From the NCBI GenBank assembly GCA_026002995.1, contig BPGK01000001.1:930001-994000 (forward strand): 64,000 nt of DNA. Reading direction: 5' to 3'. Position numbers and translations under genes: made by a program. This document shows positions 54,245 to 62,049 of the stretch, in pieces (position 1 is the stretch's first letter; each line of letters begins with the position of its first letter). The stretch comes from Gaiellaceae bacterium. GTDB taxonomy: Bacteria > Actinomycetota > Thermoleophilia > Gaiellales > Gaiellaceae. The notes under the pieces are model-generated. The model saw only the letters and a list, made by a program, of their open reading frames with translations. It had not been told where the DNA came from and searched no databases.

Positions 54245-55161
54245 GGGACGAGCACCACCTTCCCGGTCGAGCGCCGCTCTTCGATCAGGCGGTGCGCTTC
54301 GGCTGCGTCCTCGAGCGAGTACTCGGCTCCGACGACCGGGCGCACGGCGCCGCCTTCCCAGAGGCGGATCACGTCGCCCACGGCTCTGCGCACGAGCTCG
54401 GGATCGCGACCGGCGAGCCGACCGAGGTAGAACCCGTGCACCCCGATGTTCCGCCCCACGAGCCAGGTCGGGCTCACGTCCTGCCAGGGCCCGCCCGCGT
54501 AGCCGACGGCGATCGCCGTCCCCAGAGGCTTCAGGAGCGAGAGACAGGTCCGGAAGACGTCGCCGCCGACGAGATCGAAGGCGACGTCGACCTGCGCGAG
54601 CTCGGCGAGCTCGTCGTACGTCACCGCTTCGGCGGCGCCGAGCGAGCGCGGCAGGTCGCGCTTCTCGGGGCTCCCGACGGCAGCGATCGGGACGCCCCCC
54701 AGTGCCCGGACGACCTGCACGGCGGCGGTGCCGACGGCGCCTGCCGCGGCGGTGACGAGCACCCGCTTGCCGAACGCGATGCGCACGAGCTCGGTGAGCG
54801 GGATCCAGGCGGTGAGGAAGGCCATAGGGAAGGCGGCGCCCTCGACGTAGCTCGCGTTCGCCGGGAGCGGGAAGAGCCAACGCCGGTCGACGGCAACTCG
54901 CTCCGCATAGCCGCCGCCGCCCGAGAGGACGAAGCCGAGGACGCGTTCGCCGTCAGCGTCGCCTGCGATCTCCGAGCCGAGGATCGTGGGGAGCTCCGGC
55001 ATCTGTGGGTAGAGGCCGCGGCGGATCAGCACATCGGCGAAGTTGATCCCGCACGCCCGGACGGCCACGATCGCGGCGCCCTCCTCGGAGACGGGCTCGG
55101 GAACGTCACGGACGGCGAGCTGCTCGGGCCCACCGACGCCCTCGAGCACGGCCGCTCTCAC
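54241..55161 (-). CDS. Zinc-independent quinone oxidoreductase-like MDR protein
   Basis: The 306-residue medium-chain reductase resembles NADPH:quinone oxidoreductases. It has VRACGINFADVLIRRGLYPQMPELPTILGSEIAG (GINFADVLIRRGLYP and PTILGSEIAG), RVLVTAAAGAVGTAAVQVVRALGG (VTAAAGAVGTAAVQ) and VDVAFDLVGGDVF. It lacks the zinc-binding histidine/cysteine set. It likely reduces an enone or enoyl compound with NADPH. The GTG at 55159-55161 has GGAG upstream. It follows the enoyl-CoA hydratase gene, with the long palindrome at 55204-55232 between. Confidence 0.87.
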   Translation of the reverse strand: MRAAVLEGVGGPEQLAVRDVPEPVSEEGAAIVAVRACGINFADVLIRRGLYPQMPELPTILGSEIAGDADGERVLGFVLSGGGGYAERVAVDRRWLFPLPANASYVEGAAFPMAFLTAWIPLTELVRIAFGKRVLVTAAAGAVGTAAVQVVRALGGVPIAAVGSPEKRDLPRSLGAAEAVTYDELAELAQVDVAFDLVGGDVFRTCLSLLKPLGTAIAVGYAGGPWQDVSPTWLVGRNIGVHGFYLGRLAGRDPELVRRAVGDVIRLWEGGAVRPVVGAEYSLEDAAEAHRLIEERRSTGKVVLVP

Positions 55162-55203
55162 CGCTCCATCGGTGCAGCGAGGGTCATCACGAGCCGAGCC
55201 ACG

Positions 55204-55232
55204 CGACCTCGTGGCTCTGAGCCACGAGGTCG
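55204..55232. repeat. 29-bp perfect palindrome containing GTGGCTCTGAGCCAC, copy 2
   Basis: A 14-bp arm beginning CGACCTCGTGG is mirrored perfectly around a single central T. The 15-bp core equals 50258-50272. It lies in the 97-bp gap between the enoyl-CoA hydratase and MDR genes, where transcription would have to pass through it. Confidence 0.75.
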
Positions 55233-55258
55233 GAGGAGCGAGGTGTGCGCCGCGCAGG

Positions 55259-56044
55259 TCACCGGCCGGTGAACCGCGGAGCCCGCTTCTCGAGGAACGC
55301 CGCCACGCCCTCGGCGCCGTCCTCCGACTCGAGGCAGCGGCGAAAGCCGTCCGCTTCGCGACGGAGGCCCTCTTCGAGTGGCAGATCGCGCGTCGTTCGC
55401 GCGAGCTCCCGCAGGACCGCCACCGCGAACGGCGAGCGCTCCGTGATCGTGCGCGCGATGCCGAGCGCGGCGTCGAGGAGCTCTCCCCTCGGAACGACCT
55501 TCTCCACGAGCCCCCAGTCGTACGCCGTCTCGGCATCGATGAAGTCGCCCGTGAGGTTGAGGAGCAGGGCGCGTCCGATCCCGACGAGCCGTGGCAGCCG
55601 CTGCGTGCCGCCTCCGCCGGGGATGAGGCCGAGCTTGATCTCCGGTTGTCCGAGCTGAGCATCGTCCGAGCAGATGCGGATGTCGCAGCACATCGCGAGC
55701 TCGAGGCCGCCGCCCAGGCAGAAGCCGTGGATGGCGGCGATGAACGGCGTCCGCGCGGCGTCCATACGGGCTCCGAGCCTCTGGATCCCGCGCGCCGACC
55801 CCTGCTCCTGGGCCTCACGCGCCGCCTCGCGGAGCGAGGGGAACTCCGAGATGTCGGCGCCGGCGACGAAGGCCTTGTCGCCCGCGCCTCGGAGCACGAT
55901 CGCGCGCACCTCGTCGTCGACGTCGAGGGCGTCGAGCTCCGTCTCGAGCTCGTCGAGGAGGGCGGCTGAGAGCGCGTTGACCGGCGGGTGGTCGATTGTG
56001 ACGATCGCGACCGCGCCGTCACGCTCCGTCGAGATGAAGGCCAC
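55259..56044 (-). CDS. Enoyl-CoA hydratase/isomerase family protein
   Basis: The 261-residue crotonase-fold protein has VTIDHPPVNALSAALLDELE, the oxyanion-hole regions FVAGADISEF and IHGFCLGGGLELAMCCDIRI, and the catalytic-glutamate region QPEIKLGLIPGGGGTQRLPR. It hydrates trans-2-enoyl-CoA in beta-oxidation. The GTG at 56042-56044 overlaps the synthetase stop by one base. The length is normal. Confidence 0.93.
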   Translation of the reverse strand: MAFISTERDGAVAIVTIDHPPVNALSAALLDELETELDALDVDDEVRAIVLRGAGDKAFVAGADISEFPSLREAAREAQEQGSARGIQRLGARMDAARTPFIAAIHGFCLGGGLELAMCCDIRICSDDAQLGQPEIKLGLIPGGGGTQRLPRLVGIGRALLLNLTGDFIDAETAYDWGLVEKVVPRGELLDAALGIARTITERSPFAVAVLRELARTTRDLPLEEGLRREADGFRRCLESEDGAEGVAAFLEKRAPRFTGR

Positions 56045-57657
56045 TACGCCCTCTCCGCGGGTTGCTGGGCGAACTGCTCGCGCAGCGCCGTCTTCCGGAA
56101 CTTCCCGACCGCGGTCTTCGGGATCTCGTCGACGAACTCGAACCGGTCGGGCAACCACCACTTCGCGAAGTTCGGCGCCAGGAACTCTCGGAGCTCCTCG
56201 GGCGACACCTGTGCGCCCTCCTTGAGCACGACCACCGCGAGCGGGCGCTCGGACCAGCGCTCGTCCGGGACGGCGATGACTGCCGCCTCTGCTACTGCCG
56301 GGTGCCCCATGAGCGCGTTCTCGAGCGCCACGGTGGAGATCCACTCGCCGCCCGACTTGACGAGGTCTTTCGCTCGATCCTGCACCTCGACGAAGCCGTC
56401 GGGGTGGATCGTGACGATGTCGCCGGTCTTGAACCAGCCGTCGTCGGTCCAACGGTCGGCTGCTTCGTCGGACGCGTAGTAGGCCGACGCGATCGACGGG
56501 CCACGGACTTCGAGCTCACCCATCGACTGGCCGTCCCAGGGGACGAGGCCCTCGGGGCCCCGGGCGCGGATCTCGACGAAGGGGATCGGCAATCCCTGCA
56601 GCGCGCGCCGGGCGTACGCCTCCTCCTTCGAGAGGCCGATCTCCTGCCCGGGCGCGCCGGAGAGCGTGCCGACTGGGCTCATCTCCGTCATCCCCCATCC
56701 GTGGACGACGTGGAGGCCGTGCCGCTCGCCGAAGGCTTCGATCATGGCGCGCGGAGGAGCGGCGCCACCGACCGTCATCATCCGGATCGAGGAGAGATCC
56801 CAGCGACCCGGGTTCGCGTCGAGCGCCTGCAGGATCCCCATCCAGATCGTGGGGACACCTGCGGTGATCGTGACCCGCTGCGACTCGAGCCCGTCGAGCA
56901 GCGTCTCGGGATCCATGTGCGGGCCGGGGAAGACCTGCTTGCTGCCGACCATCGTCGATGCGAACGGGAAGCACCACGCGTTCGCGTGGAACATCGGGAC
57001 GACGGGCAGCGACACGTCTCCCGCGTGAATCCCGAGGCACGCGTTCACCGTGAGCGCGTGAATGGCGATGGCGCGGTGGGAGTAGAGAACGCCCTTCGGT
57101 CGCCCGGTCGTTCCGCTCGTGTAGCACATCGCTGCAGCGGTACGTTCGGGGAGGTCGCGGTACGCGAAGTCGGACTCGTTCGCGTCGGCCAGGAGCTCCT
57201 CGTAGTCGATCGTTCCCTCCGGGGCATCCCCGGCGCCGACGGCGATGACGTGTTCGAAGTTGCAGCGTGGAATGAACTGCGCCGCGAGCGGCCACAGCGT
57301 CTTGTCGACGAGGAGCACGCGGTCACCGCCGTGGGTCGCGATGTAGACGTTGTCGTCGGGGTGGAGACGGAGATTCAGCGTGTGCGTCACGAAGCCACCC
57401 ACCGGTGCTCCGATGTAGACCTCGAGGTGCTGCGAGTGGTTCCACATGAACGTCCCGACGCGATCGCCGTCCTCGAGCCCGAGCTTGCGCAGCGCGACGA
57501 CGAGCCTCTTCGTGCGGGAGACGAAGTCCGCGTACGTGTAGGTGTGCCAGCTCTTGTCGGGGAGGCGGCTCGCGATCTCGTTGTCCCCGTACAGCTCGTC
57601 GGCGCGCTTGAGGATGGCAGGCACGTTGAGCTGGTAGTCCATCATCAGGCCGTCCAC
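56044..57657 (-). CDS. Long/medium-chain fatty acid-CoA ligase (acyl-CoA synthetase)
   Basis: The 537-residue AMP-binding enzyme activates a carboxylic acid to its CoA ester. It has the phosphate loop CYTSGTTGRPKGVLYSHRA, VVPMFHANAWCFPFA, GWGMTEMSPVGTLS and the hinge region TGDIVTIHPDGFVEVQDRAKDL (GDIVTIHPDG and EVQDRAKDL) with KSGGEWIS. The catalytic lysine region is IPKTAVGKFRKTALR. The GTG at 57655-57657 has AAGGAGG six bases upstream; a later ATG at 57645 is possible. The stop of the preceding dehydrogenase overlaps this start region. Confidence 0.93.
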   Translation of the reverse strand: MDGLMMDYQLNVPAILKRADELYGDNEIASRLPDKSWHTYTYADFVSRTKRLVVALRKLGLEDGDRVGTFMWNHSQHLEVYIGAPVGGFVTHTLNLRLHPDDNVYIATHGGDRVLLVDKTLWPLAAQFIPRCNFEHVIAVGAGDAPEGTIDYEELLADANESDFAYRDLPERTAAAMCYTSGTTGRPKGVLYSHRAIAIHALTVNACLGIHAGDVSLPVVPMFHANAWCFPFASTMVGSKQVFPGPHMDPETLLDGLESQRVTITAGVPTIWMGILQALDANPGRWDLSSIRMMTVGGAAPPRAMIEAFGERHGLHVVHGWGMTEMSPVGTLSGAPGQEIGLSKEEAYARRALQGLPIPFVEIRARGPEGLVPWDGQSMGELEVRGPSIASAYYASDEAADRWTDDGWFKTGDIVTIHPDGFVEVQDRAKDLVKSGGEWISTVALENALMGHPAVAEAAVIAVPDERWSERPLAVVVLKEGAQVSPEELREFLAPNFAKWWLPDRFEFVDEIPKTAVGKFRKTALREQFAQQPAERA

Positions 57658-57658
57658 G

Positions 57659-58660
57659 TCAGCCTCCTTGGGTGGTTGGTGCGAGCGCGGGGTCAGGTCT
57701 TCCATGTTCCGGACGCAGATCCGGAACGTGGAAGACCTGACCCCCTTCGAGCAGCGCGGCCGCGATCTCGGCTCTGAGCCGGGTGGTCGAGGGTCCGAAG
57801 CTCTGGATCCAGAGCGCGCGCTTGTACAGCCGATGGAGCACGTGCTCCCATGTGAAGCCGATCCCGCCGTGCACCTGGATTGACGTCTCGCACACCCGTA
57901 CCGCTGCCTCTGTCGCGTGCGCTCTTGCAGCAGCGGCTGCGATCCGCGCCCGCTCGTCGCCCTCGGCGACGCACCAGGCCGCCCACAGTGCGAGCGAGCG
58001 GGCGAGCTCGAGCTGCGTGTACGCGTCGGCGAGCGGGTGCGCGACCGCCTGGTAGACCCCGATCTTCTTCCCGAACTGCTCGCGGCTCGCGGCATATTCG
58101 ATCGCGAGCTCGAGGGCTCGTCTGGCGACGCCACAGGCTTCGACCGCGAGTGCGGCGTTGCTCCGGGTGGCGATCTCCTCAAGCACGGTCGAGTCAGCGA
58201 GTCGGCGCCCGACGGTGCCGCCTCGTACGACGCCGAGCGGCCGAGTCTCGTCGGTGGTCGTCAGAACCTCGCGCTCGGCACCCTCGAGCTCGTAGATCCC
58301 ATCTCCGCCGACGGTCGCGATGCGATCAGCGGTGTCGAGGTCGGGCACCAGTGGCCCGAGGGCGAGTGTCCAGCTCGTCGTCCCCGCTGCGACCTCCGCC
58401 CGCAGGTCGTCGGGCAGCGCAGGCAGCGCGAGCGCGAACGTCGAGAAGAAGGGGCCGTGGTAGAGCGCACGCCCGAGCTCCTCGTAGAGGACGGCCTCTT
58501 CGACGAAGCCGGCACCGACTCCGCCTGCCTCCTCGGCTATCGAGACGCCCGTCCACCCGAGCTCGGCGAGCTCGGCGAAGCTGGGCTCGGGGTTCGCCTC
58601 GAGGAAGTCACGTGCCTGCTTGCGGAGCGCGTCCTGCTCGGGGGTGAAGGTGAAGTCCAT
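57659..58660 (-). CDS. Acyl-CoA dehydrogenase with a repeat-encoded C-terminal tail
   Basis: The 333-residue protein is a short acyl-CoA dehydrogenase. It starts with MDFTFTPEQDALRKQARDFL (FTFTPEQDALRKQ), has a divergent middle domain, then ASREQFGKKIGVYQAVAHPLAD and VHGGIGFTWEHVLHRLYKRALW. The recognisable domain ends near EIAAALLEG. The last 25 or so residues (GQVFHVPDLRPEHGRP and onward) are encoded by palindromic element C and the bases after it. The low-conservation middle resembles the small subunit of heteromeric dehydrogenases, and the neighbour at 58666 would be its partner. Confidence 0.88.
   Translation of the reverse strand: MDFTFTPEQDALRKQARDFLEANPEPSFAELAELGWTGVSIAEEAGGVGAGFVEEAVLYEELGRALYHGPFFSTFALALPALPDDLRAEVAAGTTSWTLALGPLVPDLDTADRIATVGGDGIYELEGAEREVLTTTDETRPLGVVRGGTVGRRLADSTVLEEIATRSNAALAVEACGVARRALELAIEYAASREQFGKKIGVYQAVAHPLADAYTQLELARSLALWAAWCVAEGDERARIAAAAARAHATEAAVRVCETSIQVHGGIGFTWEHVLHRLYKRALWIQSFGPSTTRLRAEIAAALLEGGQVFHVPDLRPEHGRPDPALAPTTQGG
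57689..57744. repeat. GGGGTCAGGTC palindromic element C, at the 3' end of an acyl-CoA dehydrogenase gene
   Basis: The 25-nt arms (57689-57713 and 57720-57744) are complementary except at one position, around a six-base loop. Each reads GGGGTCAGGTC, six variable bases (TTCCAT on the left, TTCCAC on the complement of the right), then GTTCCGGA. It is translated on the minus strand as the C-terminal tail of the dehydrogenase and lies just before the synthetase gene. Confidence 0.9.
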
Positions 58661-58665
58661 CTCTC

Positions 58666-59826
58666 CTACCGGGACTTGGGGAGGCCGAGCACGCGCTCGG
58701 CGATGATGTTGCGGAGCACCTCCGAGGTCCCTGCCTCGATCGTGTTGCCGCGACTACGGAGCTGCTGGTACTGCCAGTAGCCACCGTAGGGCGCGTTCTC
58801 CTCCGCGAGGGCCGCGTCAGGCCCGAGGATCTCGAGTGCGAGCTTCGTCACGCGCTGGTTCGCCTCCGACCAGACGAGCTTCGAGATCGACCCTTCGGGC
58901 CCGGGGAGGCCGGTCTTCATGAGCTGCGAGAGCGAGCGGTAGTTCGTGTACCGGAGCGCCTGCATCTCGATCCATTCGCGTGCGATCCGGTCCCGTTGAA
59001 GCGGATCCGCACCGCGGTCGCGGGCGAGGGCGACGAGCTTGCGCACCTGCACCTCGAGCGCTGCCTGGAGCGCGAAGCCGAGCGTGCCCCGTTCGTGCAG
59101 GAGCGTCGTCATCGCGACCTGCCAGCCTCCTCCGACCTCGCCGAGGAGGTTCTCGACGGGAACGCGGACGCTGTTGAAGAAGATCTCGTTGAACTCCGAC
59201 TCGCCCGTCATCTGGCGGAGTGGCCGCACCTCGACGCCCGGGGAGTGCATGTCGACGATGAGGTAGGTGAGCCCCGCGTGCCTCGTCGACTCCGGGTCGC
59301 TGCGGGTGAGGAGGATGCAGAAGTCTGCGATGTGCGCGAACGACGACCACACCTTCTGCCCATCAACCACGAAGTGGCCGTCCTCGAGCCGCGCGCTCGT
59401 CCGGACGCCCGCGAGGTCGGAGCCGGCCCCCGGCTCGGAGAAGCCCTGGCACCAGATCTCGTCGGCGGAGAGGATGGGTGCGAGGTAGCGAGCCTTTTGC
59501 TCCTCCGTTCCGTGAGCCATGATCGTCGGCCCGGCCATTCCGATTCCGATCACGCCGATGTGCGGCGGTGCCTCGGCGCGTGCCATCTCCTCGAGGAAGA
59601 TCGCTTGGTGGGTGTAGGGGGCCCCTCCGCCGCCGTACTCCTTCGGCCAGGTCAGGCCCGCGTAGCCCGCCTCGTAGAGCGCCTTGCTCCAAGCTCGGAG
59701 CTCTGGCCCTTCGAAACGCATCGCGCCGCCGCGGTGACCGCGCAGCTCGTCGGGGAGGTTCGTCTCGATCCAGGCGCGGAGCTCGGCGCGGAATGCCGCC
59801 TCCTCGGGCGTGTCGCGCAGATCCAT
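58666..59826 (-). CDS. Acyl-CoA dehydrogenase
   Basis: The 386-residue flavoprotein has FRAELRAWIETNLPDEL, LTWPKEYGGGGAPYTHQAIFLEEMARAEAP (LTWPKEYGGGGAP and FLEEMARAEAP), the FAD-domain motif WCQGFSEPGAGSDLAGVRT and KVWSSFAHIADFCILLTRSD (KVWSSFAHIADF). The C-terminal domain ends with GGYWQYQQLRSRGNTIEAGTSEVLRNIIAERVLGLP (NTIEAGTSEVLRNIIAE). The ATG at 59824-59826 aligns with the family start. The next gene, the shorter dehydrogenase, starts 5 bp after the stop, so the two probably form a heteromer. The RAYT-flanking repeat lies 27 bp upstream. Confidence 0.92.
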   Translation of the reverse strand: MDLRDTPEEAAFRAELRAWIETNLPDELRGHRGGAMRFEGPELRAWSKALYEAGYAGLTWPKEYGGGGAPYTHQAIFLEEMARAEAPPHIGVIGIGMAGPTIMAHGTEEQKARYLAPILSADEIWCQGFSEPGAGSDLAGVRTSARLEDGHFVVDGQKVWSSFAHIADFCILLTRSDPESTRHAGLTYLIVDMHSPGVEVRPLRQMTGESEFNEIFFNSVRVPVENLLGEVGGGWQVAMTTLLHERGTLGFALQAALEVQVRKLVALARDRGADPLQRDRIAREWIEMQALRYTNYRSLSQLMKTGLPGPEGSISKLVWSEANQRVTKLALEILGPDAALAEENAPYGGYWQYQQLRSRGNTIEAGTSEVLRNIIAERVLGLPKSR

Positions 59827-59852
59827 CGCGACGATGCTAACCCCTCTTCGCT

Positions 59853-59869
59853 CGCAGGTGTCTGACACC
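59853..59869. repeat. Left flanking copy of the RAYT palindrome
   Basis: CGCAGGTGTCTGACACC, with core palindrome GGTGTCTGACACC, lies upstream of the transposase gene. It is the exact reverse complement of 60499-60515. A surrounding CTCGC/GCGAG pair adds an outer stem. Confidence 0.85.
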
Positions 59870-59952
59870 CCGTGTTAAGCGAGTGTGCCAAGTCCGCGCC
59901 GATGTCTCCACGGCGAGTGCCCGGCGGATCGGCTCGCCGTACGGTTCGTGAC

Positions 59953-60507
59953 GTGGCCCGACCTCCGCGAACCTTCGTGCCAGGTGGCGTGTACCACGTC
60001 TACTCGAGGGGATCCAGCCAACAACCGATCTTTCTGCACGAGGGCGATCGCACGGACTTCCTGATCTGCCTCGACGGCGTGGTTTCTCGGTCGGGGCTCC
60101 GATGTCTTGCCTACTGCCTCATGGGCAACCACTACCACCTCGTAGTGCAAACCGACGACGGGCAGCTCTCGAGCGCCATGAAGGCGTTGAACGGACGCTA
60201 CTCACTGCGGTTCAATCGTCGGCACGGCCGAGATGCCCACCTCTTCAAGAACCGTTTCGGTGCGGTCGAGCAGAAGTCCACTTCACAGCTGCTCTGGGCG
60301 GTTCGCTATGTGATTAGGAACCCCGTCGAGGAGGGGCTCTGCGCGGCCCCAGAGCAATGGCGCTGGAGCAGCTACCGCGCCTCGATCGGGCTCGAGCAAG
60401 CGCCGCGTTTCCTCGACGTCGCCCGACTGCTCTCGTATCTCGGGAACTCGGCCGATCGCGCCAGGATCGCGCTCGTAGGTCTCGTCTCCGATGTGGTCGG
60501 TGTCTGA
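59953..60507 (+). CDS. REP-associated tyrosine transposase (RAYT, Y1_Tnp family)
   Basis: The 184-residue protein is an IS200/IS605-like HUH enzyme of the REP-associated group. It starts RPPRTFVPGGVYHVYSRGS, has the HUH pair H60 and H62 in CLMGNHYHLVV, and the tyrosine region RYVIRNPVEEG with Y119. FNRRHGRDAHLFKNRF lies between. Such enzymes act on single-stranded hairpins and are thought to move REP/REPIN elements. The GTG at 59953 matches the usual start; an ATG at 59902 is possible. Perfect 17-bp inverted repeats lie on both sides, and the right one contains the stop codon. Confidence 0.9.
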   Translation: MARPPRTFVPGGVYHVYSRGSSQQPIFLHEGDRTDFLICLDGVVSRSGLRCLAYCLMGNHYHLVVQTDDGQLSSAMKALNGRYSLRFNRRHGRDAHLFKNRFGAVEQKSTSQLLWAVRYVIRNPVEEGLCAAPEQWRWSSYRASIGLEQAPRFLDVARLLSYLGNSADRARIALVGLVSDVVGV

Positions 60508-60515
60508 CACCTGCG
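60499..60515. repeat. Right flanking copy of the RAYT palindrome
   Basis: GGTGTCTGACACCTGCG is the inverted copy of 59853-59869. The transposase stop codon (60505-60507) is formed by the TGA in its centre. Confidence 0.85.
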
Positions 60516-60568
60516 GGGTCTCTGCAGCGTTGCCAGGGACGCTGTTGCCGCAGTAGGGTTGTACGTCC

Positions 60569-61348
60569 ATGGCGCTCCTCGAGGTTCGGGACGTCACGCT
60601 GCGCTTCGGCGGCATCGTCGCTCTCGACGGCGTGTCGTTCGAGGTCGAAGAGGGGCACGTCTCGGGCCTCATCGGGCCGAACGGCGCCGGCAAGACGACC
60701 GCGTTCAACGTCATCACGCGCCTGTACCGACCCGATTCGGGCGAGGTTCTGCTCGACGGCAACTCGATCCTCAAGGCCGCTCCGCACACGATCGTGCGCA
60801 GGGGGATCGCGCGAACCTTCCAGAACCTGCAGCTCTTCCGCACGATGACCGTTCTCGAGAACGTGCTCGTCGGGGCTCACTCGCGCGGGAGGCGGGCCGG
60901 AGTGCGAGAAGCGCTCGAGATTCTCGACTTCGTCGGGCTCCGTCGGCTTGCCGACTTCCCGGCAGCCGCGCTCCCGTACGGAACGCAGAAGCGCGTCGAA
61001 CTCGCCCGTGCCCTCGCCGCGCGGCCACGCCTACTCCTGCTCGACGAGCCCGCCGGTGGGCTCAATCACGAGGAGGTCGGCGAGCTCGGATCGTTCATCC
61101 GGAAGATCCGCGACGACTTCGAGCTCACCGTGCTGCTCGTCGAGCATCACATGGGGCTCGTCATGAGCATCTCGGACCACGTGAACGTCCTCAGCTTCGG
61201 ACGTAAGATCGCGGACGGCACGCCGGCCGAGGTGCAGGCCGACCCGGCGGTGATCGAGGCCTACCTGGGGAGCTCGGATCCAGACGAGGACGAGCCGCCG
61301 TCGGACGATGCCGAAGCGAGCCCGGCCGAGGAGGGCGGGGCGCCGTGA
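60569..61348 (+). CDS. livG: Branched-chain amino acid-type ABC transporter ATP-binding protein LivG
   Basis: The 259-residue ATPase has VTLRFGGIVALDGVSFEVEEG (VTLRFGGIVALDGV), Walker A GPNGAGKTT, the LivG-typical GIARTFQNLQLFRTMTVLENVLVG (IARTFQNLQLFRTMT), LPYGTQKRVELARAL in place of the classic signature, and Walker B LLLLDEPAGGLN. A C-terminal acidic tail of about 25 residues is unusual. The ATG is at 60569 and the stop overlaps livF. The ligand of the importer is not determined. Confidence 0.92.
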   Translation: MALLEVRDVTLRFGGIVALDGVSFEVEEGHVSGLIGPNGAGKTTAFNVITRLYRPDSGEVLLDGNSILKAAPHTIVRRGIARTFQNLQLFRTMTVLENVLVGAHSRGRRAGVREALEILDFVGLRRLADFPAAALPYGTQKRVELARALAARPRLLLLDEPAGGLNHEEVGELGSFIRKIRDDFELTVLLVEHHMGLVMSISDHVNVLSFGRKIADGTPAEVQADPAVIEAYLGSSDPDEDEPPSDDAEASPAEEGGAP

Positions 61349-62049
61349 CGCTCCTCGAGCTCGACCGCGTCGCAGCCCACTACGGGCCGGTGCAGGCGCT
61401 TCGCGAGGTCTCTCTCACCGTCTCCGAGGGCGAGATCGTGGCCGTGCTCGGCGCGAACGGGGCCGGGAAGACGACGACGCTGCGCGCGATCTCCGGAACG
61501 GTAAGCCGGAGCGGCACCATCGAGCTCGACGGGAAGCCGCTCAGAGGCGGACCGGAGGCGGCTGCACGCGCCGGCATAGCCCACGTCCCGGAAGGGCGCG
61601 GCACCTTCGTCGACCTGACCGTGACCGAGAACCTCAAGCTCGGCGCGTACACGCGCAGGGACCGCGAGGTGAAGCGCGACCTCGAGCGGATCGCCTCGTA
61701 CTTCCCGTGGATGGCCGAGCGGGGCGGCCAGCGTGCCGGGACGCTCTCGGGCGGCGAGCAGCAGATGCTCGCGCTCGGGCGCGCGCTCATGAGCAGGCCG
61801 CGGCTCCTGCTCCTCGACGAGCCGTCCCTCGGTCTCGCACCCATGGTCGTCCGGGAGTTCTTCCGCACCGTGCGCGAGCTGAACGAGAAGGAAGGGCTCA
61901 CTGTGCTCGTCGTCGAGCAGGACGCGCGGATCGCGCTCTCCGTCTCCTCGCGCGCGTACGTGCTCGAGGTGGGGCGCGTCGCGCTCTCCGGGCCGAGCAG
62001 CGAGCTGCGCGCCAACGAGGCCGTCCGCAGGAGCTACCTGGGGTACTGA
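61345..62049 (+). CDS. livF: Branched-chain amino acid-type ABC transporter ATP-binding protein LivF
   Basis: The 234-residue ATPase has YGPVQALREVSLTV, Walker A GANGAGKTT, AHVPEGRGTFVDLTVTENLKLGAY (VPEGRGTFVDLTV), signature TLSGGEQQMLALGRAL and Walker B LLLLDEPSLGLAP. It is the second ATPase of the importer. The GTG at 61345 overlaps the livG stop; its stop overlaps the livH start by one base. Confidence 0.93.
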   Translation: MTLLELDRVAAHYGPVQALREVSLTVSEGEIVAVLGANGAGKTTTLRAISGTVSRSGTIELDGKPLRGGPEAAARAGIAHVPEGRGTFVDLTVTENLKLGAYTRRDREVKRDLERIASYFPWMAERGGQRAGTLSGGEQQMLALGRALMSRPRLLLLDEPSLGLAPMVVREFFRTVRELNEKEGLTVLVVEQDARIALSVSSRAYVLEVGRVALSGPSSELRANEAVRRSYLGY

